64,000 nucleotides of DNA from positions 1,625,001 to 1,689,000 of the forward strand of contig JAQSEB010000005.1 in assembly GCA_030063045.1 (NCBI GenBank), given 5' to 3'. Under the pieces are notes generated by a model. That model did not search any database and was not told the origin of the DNA. It saw only the letters and a list, made by a program, of their open reading frames with translations. The stretch's first letter is position 1, and every line of letters begins with the position of its first letter. The DNA is from Pratylenchus scribneri (taxonomy: Eukaryota > Nematoda > Chromadorea > Rhabditida > Pratylenchidae). Position numbers and translations under genes: made by a program. Below are positions 23,015-34,560 of the stretch, piece after piece.

Positions 23015-26000
23015 ATGTCCATTACAAGCAATGTTCAAGGAAATCAACGAGATAATAGTGAGCCATCAACTGAGGCCAAAAGAAATGATGAAGAAGGAGT
23101 GACGGAAGTGCCAGATTACAAGGACCAATATGGACGATGTTGGCCATTTCTATGCCATGCCCGAGATGATGATGATGAAGATCGACGAAGAATATGCCGA
23201 GAAAATTGGCTCATTGATAATGGGGGATGGTCGGCGAGGCAAAAGGGCACATGCAAATATTACCAATGCCGACAGAATGGTTGGCATTTCCAACGACGCG
23301 TGACGCCGGCACCACCGCGTTGTCCGGCACGCGCTGTTTTTGTCATAGAAACTGGGAATTTTTACATGTCAAAAGGTTGGTTTATTACTCATACTTTCCC
23401 ATTTTTTCCAATTTTAAAGTAAATTAAATTATTAAAAAAAAATTTAATCATGAGTCTTGATTCAAAAATTTTAAAGGAATTTATCGAAATCAGTTACTAA
23501 TAATAAATAAATGATTAGAATTTTTCATTGAAAGGCAATCCTAAAGAATCCGGCCCCCAAATTTTTTTTGCATTTTCTAGGGTAAAAAATGATGCAGAAT
23601 TCATATATGACATCCTTTTCGCCATATCTTGCCATCTTGGTAAGGTAATTCCAACTTTTACCAAGAAAAAGCAAAGGGGGGACCAAGGGCATTTTTGGTG
23701 AAAATTTTTACATGGCCATATAATACCTCAATCAACGCAAGCAAATGGTACCATTTTTATTGAATAATATTGCATTTTACGCAAATTATAAATCAAAATA
23801 TTTTACCAAGACTTATATTTCTTTCAGTCTTAACTTGCCAATAACTGCATATTACCCTATAAAAATGGTACCTTTCGATTAAGCTCATTGAGCTGCGTCG
23901 ATTGAGCTATTATATGGCCATATAAAAATTTTCAACCAACCTTGGTCCCCTCTTTGCTTTTTCTTGGTAAAATTCGGCATTACCTTACCAAGATGACAAG
24001 ATATGGCGAAAAGGATGTCAGATTCGATCTCTACGCCCCCGATTACCCTAAGAAATAAATTTAAAAAAAAATTTGGGGGCCGGATTCTTTAGGATTGCCC
24101 ATTGAAATAAGGGTGTTTTTGTGCCTGGCAATAAATTTTTCTTAAATTACAAATTTTCGATTATAAAATTTGCATTTAAAATAAGTCTATTATTTGATAA
24201 TATTTCTAAAGAAATATAAATTTATAAAATAAGATTGGCATATAATTTGGCCAAGATTTATTAGTGTTTTTGTAAAGTTAGGCAGGCGGATATTATTTAA
24301 ATAAAGCGCAATTTACTTCAAGGTTGTATGCCGCAAAAAGCCAGCCGATTTTTTAACAAAAAATTTTCCACAAATTCTTTTAATTTCACACTATGGAGTT
24401 TACATAATTTTATTTTACCACAGATGGCCATAATCATTCGCTGGAGAAGGTGAAAATGACATTGCCAAGGATGGACACGGATGATTACATCGATCAACAA
24501 GGAAAAAGTTGGAAATTCTTTACGCGCATTGAAACGGTATCGACGACCACAATGAAGGAGGACATCAATGAGGAAGCATACGAATTTTGTCGACAACGAC
24601 ATCTTTTTCAGACGGGAACAGGCCAAAACAAAAATGCAAACCATTTTCGTTGTGGCCAACCGAAATGCAAATTTCGAGCATTGTTTTTGCGAAGAAATTG
24701 CTGTCTCTATGCGAGAGGTGGATTTTAGTAAAAATTAACATTTTTTTAAAATAAATTTATAAGGAATTCAATTGGATTTTAAAAATTTGAATTTTAGTCA
24801 ATTTTCCATCCTTTTAGGAATTTTTATTTTATTTATAACAAAAAATTTACATCAAATTGTCAAAAATTCTATGAAATTGAAATTTAAATTAAAAAATATT
24901 AGAATATTTCTGAATTTATAAATGGTGATTTTTTTTAGATTTTTTATTAATATTTCTGAAAAGACTAAGTAATTGGTAACTGCCAAAAAAAATTTCTGAA
25001 AATTTTTTTTTATATTCTGATAAGTTAATTTTTGATATATCGAAAAAAATTTGTGTATTTTAAATTTATATAAAAATAATCAGCTTTTACTACTTGTTAT
25101 AATTTAATTTACATTTTAAGGCGAACATGATCACCAACTGAAACCATTAAGAATGGAAAAAAGAAAAATTGCTGTGAAGAGTATAACGGCCAAAATAATT
25201 CTGGGCAAAAAACGTAAAGAACCGAAGAAGATGCCGAGAAATCCAAAATCAGGACCTATGCCACCACCGAATGTGGGCGACGATTACGTGGATCGACTCC
25301 AAAGACGATGGCATTTTTATGGGAAATTGAAGAGCGAAAATCGAAATGAATTTCGCAGCACGCTGAGAAAATTTTTGCTCAGCAAATTCAATGAAATCCA
25401 ATCCGATGAATTTGGCGCGAGGAAGGAGTTTTTCAAATGCAAAACGAAAGCCAAATGGGGCAATCAACAAGGCCAGGCATGCCAATTTTCTGCTGTGTTT
25501 TTGCACGCAAACAGTTGCCTTTACAGCCGCAATGAGCACAAACATGATGAACTGAAAGGGGCGAATAGCGGCAGCAGAATGGGAGAGGATTTGGAAGAAG
25601 AAGAAAAGGATGAAGAATTGGTAAAGTATTAAAAATATGAGAATGGATTCCTAATTGTTAAAAATTGCCAACAATTTCTAAAGCGGCATAGCCTTGTTGA
25701 AATTTTTAGGCCTTTTTTTTCGAAATAATCGGCCTTTTTTGGTGTTGAATTTTAAAAATTAAAAATACTTATTTTTTGACAATTTTTTGATGCCAAAATG
25801 GGAGCATCCTTGCTGCTGAGCGCAGACGCAGTATTCATTCAAAAAAGTTTAGAGAAACAAAATTCACTATCTCTTGGCTATTCATTTATTCATATTTCAA
25901 TGGAATAAATCAATTCGGCATGGCTATATTCCCAATAAAATGTGAAATCCCTTTTTTAATTTTATGAAAATGGAATTTAAAAAAGAAAATTTTATTTGTC

Positions 26001-27036
26001 GACAAAATCAATTTTTTGAATATAGCTTTGTAGTGCTTTATCCTAGATCCCTAGACCTTATACCCAATTTATATAGCTCATCGAGATACATTGTTTGATG
26101 TATTGTTTGTCTCGGTTTGGCCAAAATTCAATGTATTAAACTTAGAAATTAAAATTTCAATGAGAATTATTTTTTGATATTTAATTTTGCGGCCATATGG
26201 TTAAAAAAATTTAATAAAATAAATATAAAATATTGAAAGTACATTTTTACTTTTTATAATTCTTTTTACCATTTTCCAGGAAATAGTTGAAAATCAGCCG
26301 ATCACTCCCGAATTGGATTTGGAATATGTTGATTCCGTCAACCATGACAATAAATGGATGCCACAAATGAAGCGAGAAGGAGAAATGCAACGCCCAACGG
26401 AATGGCCAACAATCAACATTGAAGACCCAATGGCCGATATGAATCTTCGATTCTATAATCATAATCAAAAATTGGTAAATAAATAATTTCAGTTTAAAGA
26501 ATGAAACTGCAACAAAATTTTTGAGTTTTAAAAAATAGGCCAAATCATTAAATTGCTTTTTATCTATAAATCAAATTCCATTTTTAATTAAAAAGTCAAA
26601 TGCTCTAAAGCTTTAGCCAATTAAAATTTATTTAGAAAATTTTATTTCCCAATTTATTTGTCGGGGATAAATACCAAAATATTTGGAAAAATGTAATAAA
26701 TTTATGAAAGAAATGATTATCCATCATAAAAAAATTCCAACTCTTTTTGAGACAGAAATTATGCAAAAGTTTTTTTAGAAAAGAATAAATATGTATTTAT
26801 TTTTTTTAAAATAAATTTGTAATTTGCAGTTGCGAATTAAGAAAGAGGAACAAATTGAAGAAAATGATGAGGAGGCCATTGCACCGGCACCTTCAAATGC
26901 CAATAATGATAATGAGCAAATGCGATTTGCGCAACAACCAACAACCTCATCAGCAGCAGCAGCGGCGGCAACAGCAGCAGGCCCAACTCGGATGCTTTTG
27001 AGGGAAAGAAAGCGAAGAGTGAATTATGCAGAATAA
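23015..27036 (+). CDS. FLYWCH/WRKY-GCM1-type zinc-finger protein, three fingers
   Basis: Five exons (23015-23375, 24424-24717, 25121-25620, 26280-26474, 26830-27036) encode 518 residues. There are three tandem units, each starting D-Y-x-D/K and an aromatic W-x-F/P and ending in a C-C...H-x-H zinc site: CKYYQC...DGHNH, CGQPKCKF...GEHDH (the His pair is encoded across an exon boundary) and CKTK...CQF...NEHKH. The middle segment FLRRNCCLYARGEH matches the minus-strand paralogue. The C-terminal half is acidic and disordered, with an Ala run and a basic end LLRERKRRVNYAE. FLYWCH-type fingers bind DNA, so a nuclear regulator is likely. Some transposon-derived proteins carry the same fold, but no transposase domain is present. 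The first intron contains an intact MITE. Confidence 0.72.
23526..24107. mobile_element. Long-inverted-repeat MITE, GGCAATCC family, copy 2
   Basis: The element runs 23,534-24,099, flanked by the perfect 8-bp duplication CATTGAAA (23,526-23,533 and 24,100-24,107). The ends read GGCAATCCTAAAG in inverted orientation. Internal blocks (GGTACCATTTTTATTGAATA, TCTTGGTAA, GACCAAGGGCATTTTTGGTG) are shared with copy 1. It sits in intron 1 of the zinc-finger gene. Confidence 0.92.
26030..26115. repeat. Palindromic repeat family 1, partial copy
   Basis: CCTAGACCTTATACCCAATT-TATATAGCTCATCGAGA resembles one arm of the 29.1 kb and 55.6 kb copies. The other arm is not evident. Confidence 0.4.
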
Positions 27037-27825
27037 AATTTAAGGAAAAATAATTCCAATGTTTTCTGCCTATAATTTTCCATTATCTATTTATTTAAAA
27101 TTTTGACGATAAATTTGCTAAATTATTTAGCTGCAGAAAATTCCAGATTTATCCGAAAAGTATATAGTGATAGTCTATAATGGCAAAAAATCTAATTTGG
27201 ATAATAAAAGTATAGAATTTACGGCAACAAAAATTATTTATTTCTTAATTACCACCTTATTTTTTATTATTAATTTTTTTTAATTTTCCTTTTTATTTTT
27301 ACTTTTCATTTTTTAAAAATAATTTCAAGTTCGATTTTTTTTCACTTTTGGTAACAGCCTCGTTGATGCCAAATGCCATTAGGAAAAATTACTTAGCCAC
27401 ACAAATTTGCTGAAATAGAACTATTCCCTACTTTAAATTTGACGGTAACAAAAGATAAAATCCGTGCCAATTTTGGCAATGAAAAATGGCGCTTCGATCC
27501 AACACAACTACAATGAATTAAGAAATGACTTGAAATTGAATTGTGAATTTGGAAGGGAAATAACACTAATTTTTTGAATTAAATTTGAAAGACAAAAAAT
27601 TATATCATTTTTCGAAAAAATATAATTTACATGATTGATAAATATCCAGTTTCGAAATATATTGCGAAATATTTCAGAATTATTTTACAAAAAGCACAAG
27701 ATAATTTTTAGAAAAATTGGAATAAATTATTTAAAAAATCAATCACATTTTCTTTTTCGGACATTTCCATCGCAAATAATTTTAATATTTTTGTTGTTCA
27801 AAAATTTTGATGCACACAAATAATT
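27037..27825. other. Convergent spacer between the paralogous zinc-finger genes
   Basis: AT-rich DNA between the two stop codons. No exon, RNA gene or repeat stands out. Confidence 0.5.
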
Positions 27826-30800
27826 TTAATCTTTGTAGTTGATCCGTTGTTTTCGTTCGCGCAAAAGACGTGGAAAAGTCGGTTCTGTTTCTACTGGAAA
27901 GAATTGGGGAGCATTAAATTCAAAGAAAAAATTTTAAGAGTAATTTAGATTAAGGGAAATTTTGGCCTCTAATTTGTATAAAATTTATGCTAATTTTGAT
28001 AAACCAAATTACAAAATTTCTACTTTATGGAAAAAAAGGTCACATTTAGCAAATGTTAGAACATTTCTTTAAAAAATATTTAATTTGCATAAAAGAACAT
28101 AGAATTTTCAGAAGAGTATTAAAATGCAGATACCGGTTTAAAGGTTTGTCATATACCCTAAACCATATACTCATTCGATAGATCTCGTCAAGACGCACCA
28201 TTTTATAATGTTTTGGTTTTAGGTTTAACAGATTCAAATTTATTTTTGTATTATTAAAGCAAAATGGGTTTAAACAGTTTAAAGCCTTTAATTGTTGACC
28301 AAGCCATCACAAATTGTGTACCATTCTATGCGTCTTGACCAGCTCTATATATAGGGTTTAGGGGTCCAAGACAACCTTTATAGCTTTTCATTATTTTCAA
28401 TATTTTTTTCGCCAAATTAAATACTATCATTTTAAAAACATTTCCTGTTTAAATTTACTTTCATCATTTTGCTGTCGTCGATTGTCTCCTCCACCACCAT
28501 TTTTGCCATTTGTCGATGAGGATGGCCCGGGTTGGTCCATTTCTTTTTCATTTGCCTCTGCCATATTCATGTCTTCTTCTGCCGGTTCCTCCTTCTTCAC
28601 TCGTCCGATAGACTAAAAATCGGGATATATTGTATTTTATTTTCCTAAATTAATTGTTAGCCTATAAATGGCCAATTTTTAGTTAAAATATTCAGAATTA
28701 AGAACCAGCATTGGGGAAAAGCTAAAGTTAAAAACCCAAAATGCGAAATGGAGCTCATTTCCGAGAATTTTTAAAATAATTTGTAAAAATTTTTGTCAGA
28801 AGGTAATTTTTAAGATTTTGAACAAAATTGATTTAAAATTTGGCATTTTTTCCTTATTCTAATCACTACCTGCCGACGAAATGCTGGGCACATCCAGGGA
28901 CGATCCTCTTCATCAATTGTGATTGTTGGCCCAATTTGTACTTCTCTTTCTTCTCTTTTTCTCAATGGTGGTCCAATTGGCCCATTTTTGCATTCTTCAA
29001 CAATTTCCATATCAGCAGGTGAAGGCGATTGAGAATGCTGGAAAATTTTATTTAAATTGCAACAAAATAATAATTATAATAATTTAAGGCTATTATCCTA
29101 GTCCTAGACCCCTTAATCATATACCAAATTGAATAGAGCTGGTCAAGATGCATAGAATGGTATATAATTTGTCATAGTTTGGTCAACAATTAAAGGGTAC
29201 TAAACGGGAAAACCCATTTTGGTTTAATGGTTAAAAACTAATTGATTAAATCCAAACCTAAAAATGATCAAAAGATGCATCTTGACGAGAACTATCGATT
29301 GAGTAAAAGGTTTATAGATCAGTTTAAAAAAGAATTGTCATAATCATAATCCTTTATTGATAAATTAAAAAATTTCCATTTGATTTATTATAATCTTAAA
29401 TTTAATTTATATTTTTCAATTCTAATATTTTTATTAAAATATTTGTTTTATAAAAAATAGAATATTAGATATACATTAAAAGATGCGGCCGAAGTAGATG
29501 GTTCATCCATATTTAATGAAGAAGATGTGCAAGGCATATCGAAAAATGTGGCATCCACATTTGGAGAAATTGTTGGCTTTGAATATGAGTGAAAATTGAA
29601 TAAAAAATTTATATTTAAATTTTTTTTATTTAAACTTTTTTATTTTTTTTTGTTTATTATTGAAAAATAATTTTCAAAAAATTAAGTCAAAAAAATTTTG
29701 ACAATTTTGCCGATAAATTAATTTATTTTTTTTTTGGTATTTTGCTAATGAATAATTTTATGTTTTTTTTTGAATATTATTAAGATATTTGAAATTTAAA
29801 AAAAATTTATTTGAATTTAAATATTTGAAATTTTAAAAAATTTATTCTTACCATCATTCTGAAGGAATTATTGGATTGACCGCAATTGTTTTCATCAAAT
29901 GTGCTCGTGGTCAAAAAATTTGAATTTGAATCAATCGAATTTTCTTGGATCATTTCCTGTCGTTCGGCTATTGGCTGCTGAAAAATAAATATAAAATAAA
30001 TTATTCAAAAAATGATAATAAAAAATAAATTTCATAAAGATGTGCTTTCGATTAGGAAAAAGTGTTTTCTATTAGATAAATGTGTTTCGATTAGATAAAT
30101 GTGTTTTCGATAAGAAAAATGTGTTTTCTATTAGATAAATGTGTTTCGATTAGATAAATGTGTTTTCGATAAGAAAAATGTGTTTTCGATTAGATAAATG
30201 TGTTTTCGATTAGATAAATGTGTTTTCGATTAGAAAAATATGTTTTCGATTAGATAAATGTGTTTTCGATAAGAAAAATGTGTTTTCGATTAGATAAATG
30301 TGTTTTCGATTAGATAAATGTGTTTTCGATTAGAAAAATGTTTTTTCGATTAGAAAATGTGTTTTCGATCAAAATGTATTTCTATTAATAATAAAATTTT
30401 TATTATTTAAATTTTTATATTTTGGGAATTTTGTTAAATTATTGCCTGTTCCATCATTTCCATTCTACTGACATTTTCGGGCAGAGTACGGCAGTTACTT
30501 TTATTTATTTCGGAAGTCAATTGATCAATGACTCTTTGCATTAATGCTTCTTTTTTGGCAAATTCCGCTTTTTGTTGTATAAAATTTTTTCTCAAATCAT
30601 CCAATTTGATGCAAAATTGTTGTCGACATTTTTTCAATTGTACCAATTCCTAAATTTTTAATATATTAATTATTTTTATCAATTTTAGGAAATAATTAAA
30701 ATTAATAGAAAAAAGAATTGTTAAAAAATTAGTTATTTTTTCTTTAAATTTGATTAAAATATAATTTTTTTAATAGTTATTTAAATTATATAAATTAAAT

Positions 30801-32319
30801 TTTTTTCTATTTTTAAGTCTAAAGGAAAAGTACCCAAAATTTTAATTATATTTCCAAAATTTATTTTTTAACAATTTATTTTTATTTACCTCATAATTTT
30901 CATTGCGGATTTGCTGCTCCTCGTCATTTAATTGCTCATTTTCATTGGCCAATATTTCAACGGTATGCTGAAAAATGAATGAATGAAAATTTTGATTTTC
31001 TTCTACAAACAAATATTTTCTTTATTAAAGTATTTTAAAAATATGCTAATTATAAGGCATTCATTTAGCCTCCAATTTTGTGCTAAATGATAAATATGAT
31101 AAACAATTTTTTAATTAAATAATTAATTTTTTAATTAATAAATAATTAATATTTTATATTTTGGAGTCTATTAATTTACTCAAAAATGACTGAATTTACA
31201 CAAATTCTTTTGTGTCGAAAAATATTATATTTTTGAGGCCATATAAGTTGGCCAAATCAGACTTTTTTAAGGTTACCTATCCCTTAGCCGCTAATTCCAT
31301 CCTGTCCCTGAACCTAACCCTGAGCCCTAATACCTAGTTATGGCCAAGTTATATGGCCTTAAAAATATATCATTTTTGGGTAAGTTCCATTTATTAATTT
31401 CATATTTTATTATTCATATTGATTAACAAAAAGCTACCTGCTGTTGAGGAATGCTGTCGTCCAAATTATTGTTATTCACTACAATTTCTCCCAAATTGCA
31501 ATCCGTTTCCACCATTTTGCTTACTTCTGTACCACCAAATTTTTTGCCATTATTTTTGGTCTTAAACTTTAAAAAAAGATTTAATTCAATTTATTACTTT
31601 CATGAATATTTTAATAATATCAAAATCAAATTATTTGAGGGCAAAACTAAAATATTTAATCTGGATCTATTCAAAATAAAGAATTGTCCAATCTTAGTTT
31701 GGAGAAAAAATTGAAAAATATTGCCCACCTTTTCTGTGTGTACATGATTGTGCTCTCCTCTTGTATACAAACATCCATTGTTGTTCAAATAAATTCCGGC
31801 AAAATTGCATTCCCCATTGGGCCCATTCTTTCTACAACGCAAATGAATGCCTGATTTCCTTTTCCAATTGTTGGTAAAGCCAATGTCGTATAGCATTTTG
31901 TATTTAGCATTTTTTTCAATTTGTTTGTTAAATTTCCAAATTTTGCCATAATTATCCACATAATCGTCGCCAATATTTTTAGGTATTTTTATTTTCTATA
32001 AAAAAATATTATTATTTTTTGCCAAATTTAAAATCATTACTTCAACTTCAACTGCTTTTTTCGTGTGTTTGTGTTCATGTTCTCCTTTTATATATAAACA
32101 TTCATTTGATTTCAAATAAATTCCTCTAAATGGGCATAGTCCACCATCGGATTTTTTCTTTGTGCAGTAGAAATATAATGTTTTCTGATGTTCCTGCTTA
32201 AAACGGAAGCCAAATTTGTTGAATAATGCCCTTTCGGAAGTAATTTTGCCAATGTGGGCATGAAGGGGCCATATTTTGCCATATTGATCAACATAATTTT
32301 GTTCGCCTTCCAAATTCAT
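27826..32319 (-). CDS. FLYWCH/WRKY-GCM1-type zinc-finger protein, two fingers plus coiled coil
   Basis: Ten exons (32319-32041, 31995-31729, 31566-31438, 30967-30890, 30649-30446, 29977-29852, 29576-29475, 29037-28870, 28612-28459, 27893-27826) give 524 residues. Finger 1: NYVDQYGKIWP...CTKKKSDGGLCPF...GEHEHKH. Finger 2: DDYVDNYGKIW...CRKNGPNGECNF...GEHNHVH. A Glu/Gln/Lys-rich segment (residues about 140-230, ELVQLKKCRQQF...) looks like a coiled coil. A disordered acidic region follows, then the basic tail RLLRERKQRINYKD, nearly the same as the tail of the plus-strand gene. The exon 5 to 6 intron seems to use a GC donor (CAG|GCAATA), since no GT occurs before the stop. A DNA-binding, possibly dimeric, nuclear factor is inferred. 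Confidence 0.75.
28125..28385. repeat. Palindromic repeat family 1, copy c
   Basis: Arms TAGATCTCGTCAAGACGCA and TGCGTCTTGACCAGCTCTAT are inverted. It lies in the last intron of the minus-strand zinc-finger gene. Confidence 0.65.
29090..29325. repeat. Palindromic repeat family 1, copy d
   Basis: Arms AGAGCTGGTCAAGATGCATA and ATGCATCTTGACGAGAACTA are inverted. It lies in an intron about 1 kb from copy c. Confidence 0.65.
30040..30372. repeat. 20-bp minisatellite in an intron, about 16 copies
   Basis: The unit GTGTTTTCGATTAGATAAAT repeats about 16 times, with alternating GATTAGATAAAT and GATAAGAAAAAT forms that suggest a 40-60-bp higher-order unit. It lies in the GC-AG intron of the minus-strand zinc-finger gene. 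Confidence 0.95.
31170..31392. repeat. Foldback repeat with a CCTAACCCTGAG core
   Basis: The left arm (CTCAAAAATGA, then GGCCATATAAGTTGGCC) is inverted as GGCCAAGTTATATGGCC and TCATTTTTGGGTAA at the right. The centre ACCTAACCCTGAGCCCTAAT recurs in the element at 33.33-33.55 kb. Confidence 0.6.
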
Positions 32320-33329
32320 TCTGTCGTGTTTTAAAAATTAAAGAAAATGATGATTTTGGCATTTTAAAAAATAAAAATTTTTATATTTTTATAAAGCAAA
32401 ATAATAATTATATTCATTTAATTATACTGGAATTGCTGCGCGACGAATTGTGGTAAAAAATCAATAAAAAGCGAAGCCAATTGAAGAGAGACAGGGACAG
32501 AAAATGAAGAGACGTCCGCGTGTTGCACGAGGAATTTTCTTCTCTTTATACTCTATAAATTTGGTCTAACTGCTGATGGAAGAGAGATTTTTGGGAGGCA
32601 TGCAATAATCTTTTATTCTTCCCCCTTTTTGGTCGCCCATTTCCGAAAACCAAATTATCATTCGTTGATCGTTGATTGGTTAATTGGCTCTAAAAAAGGC
32701 CAAAGAATTTGACTTTATTTGGTCCAAATTTTAGTCCTATTTAAATTTAATTTACTCACTGGCTCAGCAGAAGCAGAAGTACGCCAAAATCTTTCATCTA
32801 CCTTATTTTTCCTATTAAAAGCCTCTGCTGCTGGGCTTACAAATTTTAAAGGCTCTACGAGTGGCAACTTTTCTGAATTTTTTGAGACAAAAAAGGTTTA
32901 TTTCGGCCTAATTTCACCATTAAATTGGTTATTTTTGATATAAATTTTCGTTGTGCGGGCTATTTTGCCTACAATTTTTCGCTGCGCAGCCATTTTTTTA
33001 GATCAATTTTTTATTTTTGGCCATTTTAATGAAATTTTTGACTTATGGTTCGAAAAATTGTAAAAAAAATTTTTTCGAAAACATGTAATCATTGTATTGG
33101 TTGACCTCCTATTGGCCATTTATAATAAAAAAAACCCAATTAAAAAATTTGAATCAATTTATATTAGCTCAAAACGAACATCTTTTTTTTTGACACCAAA
33201 ATCTTTTTTTTTCAAGGCCAATGTACTTTTTTTGGAAAAAAAAAATCTGAGAACCCTGCCTTAAGGGCATTCTTCTTCTGAGCTAGTCAAAATTTTTCAT
33301 CTTTTTCCTTTCTTACACTATCGGTTCGC

Positions 33330-33550
33330 CGACATTTGCGCACTATTTTTTTTAGCCAAGTCAAACATATATAGAATCCCCAAACCCCTAACCCATAGCT
33401 CTTAAACCCATAGCCCCTAAACCCATGCCTGCCCCTAAACCTAACCCTAGCCCTAATACTTAGTTAAAAAAAATAGTGCGCAAATGTCGAGTGCGCAAAT
33501 GTCGGGGTTTTAATAGAGTGCGCAAATGTCGGGTGCGCAAATGTCGCGGC
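33330..33550. repeat. Foldback sequence with four GTGCGCAAATGTCG motifs
   Basis: CGACATTTGCGCACTATTTT at 33,330 is inverted as AAATAGTGCGCAAATGTCG at about 33,471. GTGCGCAAATGTCG then recurs three more times up to 33,546. The centre has CCCTAAACC-type runs shared with 31.17 kb. Confidence 0.7.
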
Positions 33551-33730
33551 ACGACACCATCTTATCCAAATTCTTTCCCTCTATCATTATTCATTTTCTA
33601 ATTTTTTTCATTCATTCATCCTATTCTTATTCTATCAATTTCTTAATTTACTATAACCTTCAACCAATAACCTTTCAAAAAACTCTCGCATGGCCAAAAT
33701 TCACCAATGAACTATTCATACCAACTTAAA

Positions 33731-34003
33731 TGATAGCTCATTTGATTGCTCTTGAAAAGAGCTTTAAAGTGAGCTAAACATCTATCCATGTTACCGGTCT
33801 TACAAACAAAATGCCATGGCACAAACATTCCCCTTCTTCATGCATGTACTCAATATACTCAAATGGCCATAAATCTTAAACTAACCAACAAAAAACCACA
33901 AAAAACAATGATTCTCATATCATTCGATTACACTTGAATAGTACTTTAACTTGAGCTAAACATCTATCCATGTTACCGGCCTTACAAACAAAATGCCATG
34001 GCA
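33731..34003. repeat. Direct duplication of about 93 bp, 178-bp period
   Basis: 33,731-33,822 and 33,909-34,003 share GAGCTAAACATCTATCCATG, TTACCGG(T/C)CTTACAAACAAA and ATGCCATGGCA. No gene is attached. Confidence 0.8.
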
Positions 34004-34429
34004 TAATTCCTTACGCCCTCATGCCAGCTCTCCCTCCACCATTCTTTCAACCTACTCTCTCCCTAATTTCTTTTTCTCTGTTTCAATACTAAACAATAGT
34101 CTAATCTCTCTCTCTCTTTCTCTCACCCCCTCAGCAGAAAAAATTCTTATTTAATAAAAATTTATTTCACTGATTTTTTTCCAAAAAAATAATCCCAAAT
34201 CTTCGTCATCTTCTTTCGTTTTCTCTCGGATATTTTATGAAAATTCAACAAAAATTTGAACTTAAATTCCAGAGATAAAAAATATTTTTAAAAATGTCCA
34301 CATATATTAATTAATTTATGAGACGCGAAAAATCTGTGCAAAAATTAACTTTATACTTTAATAATAATTAATTTATTATTAATTTAAATTAAAATATTTC
34401 TAATCAACTTCTCCATTCTCCAATCAATA

Positions 34430-34560
34430 ATTGAAAGAGGATTTAAAATTGCAATTAAGCCTCCATAAAAATGGACAAATAATTGGTCAGAATCGACAAT
34501 GGAAATGACAATCATTATTCGATAACAAATATCCATATAATAATCTTTATATAAGAAGAA
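34430..34560 (-). pseudogene. Receptor fragment D (TM2-like exon)
   Basis: The minus strand reads CYRIMIVISIVDS...QLFVHFYGGLIAILN, a TM2-like exon related to those at 37.8 and 40.0 kb. Of the three copies it is the most open, but its donor is not conserved and I find no matching following exons. CY-x-IM...D and the short GG turn resemble SRT-type nematode receptors. Confidence 0.5.

Larger units (their letters stand above)
32320..34429. other. Gene-poor spacer with repeats
   Basis: It contains the 33.33 kb foldback sequence and a direct repeat pair (33,731 and 33,909). Open frames at 32,719-32,943 and 33,526-33,729 have no supporting features. No RNA gene is seen. Confidence 0.45.

Noticed and set aside
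33360..33450. Possible interstitial telomere repeat (CCTAAACCC-like runs)
   Set aside because: The runs are irregular and recur in the core of a foldback element, and they do not form a steady hexamer array.
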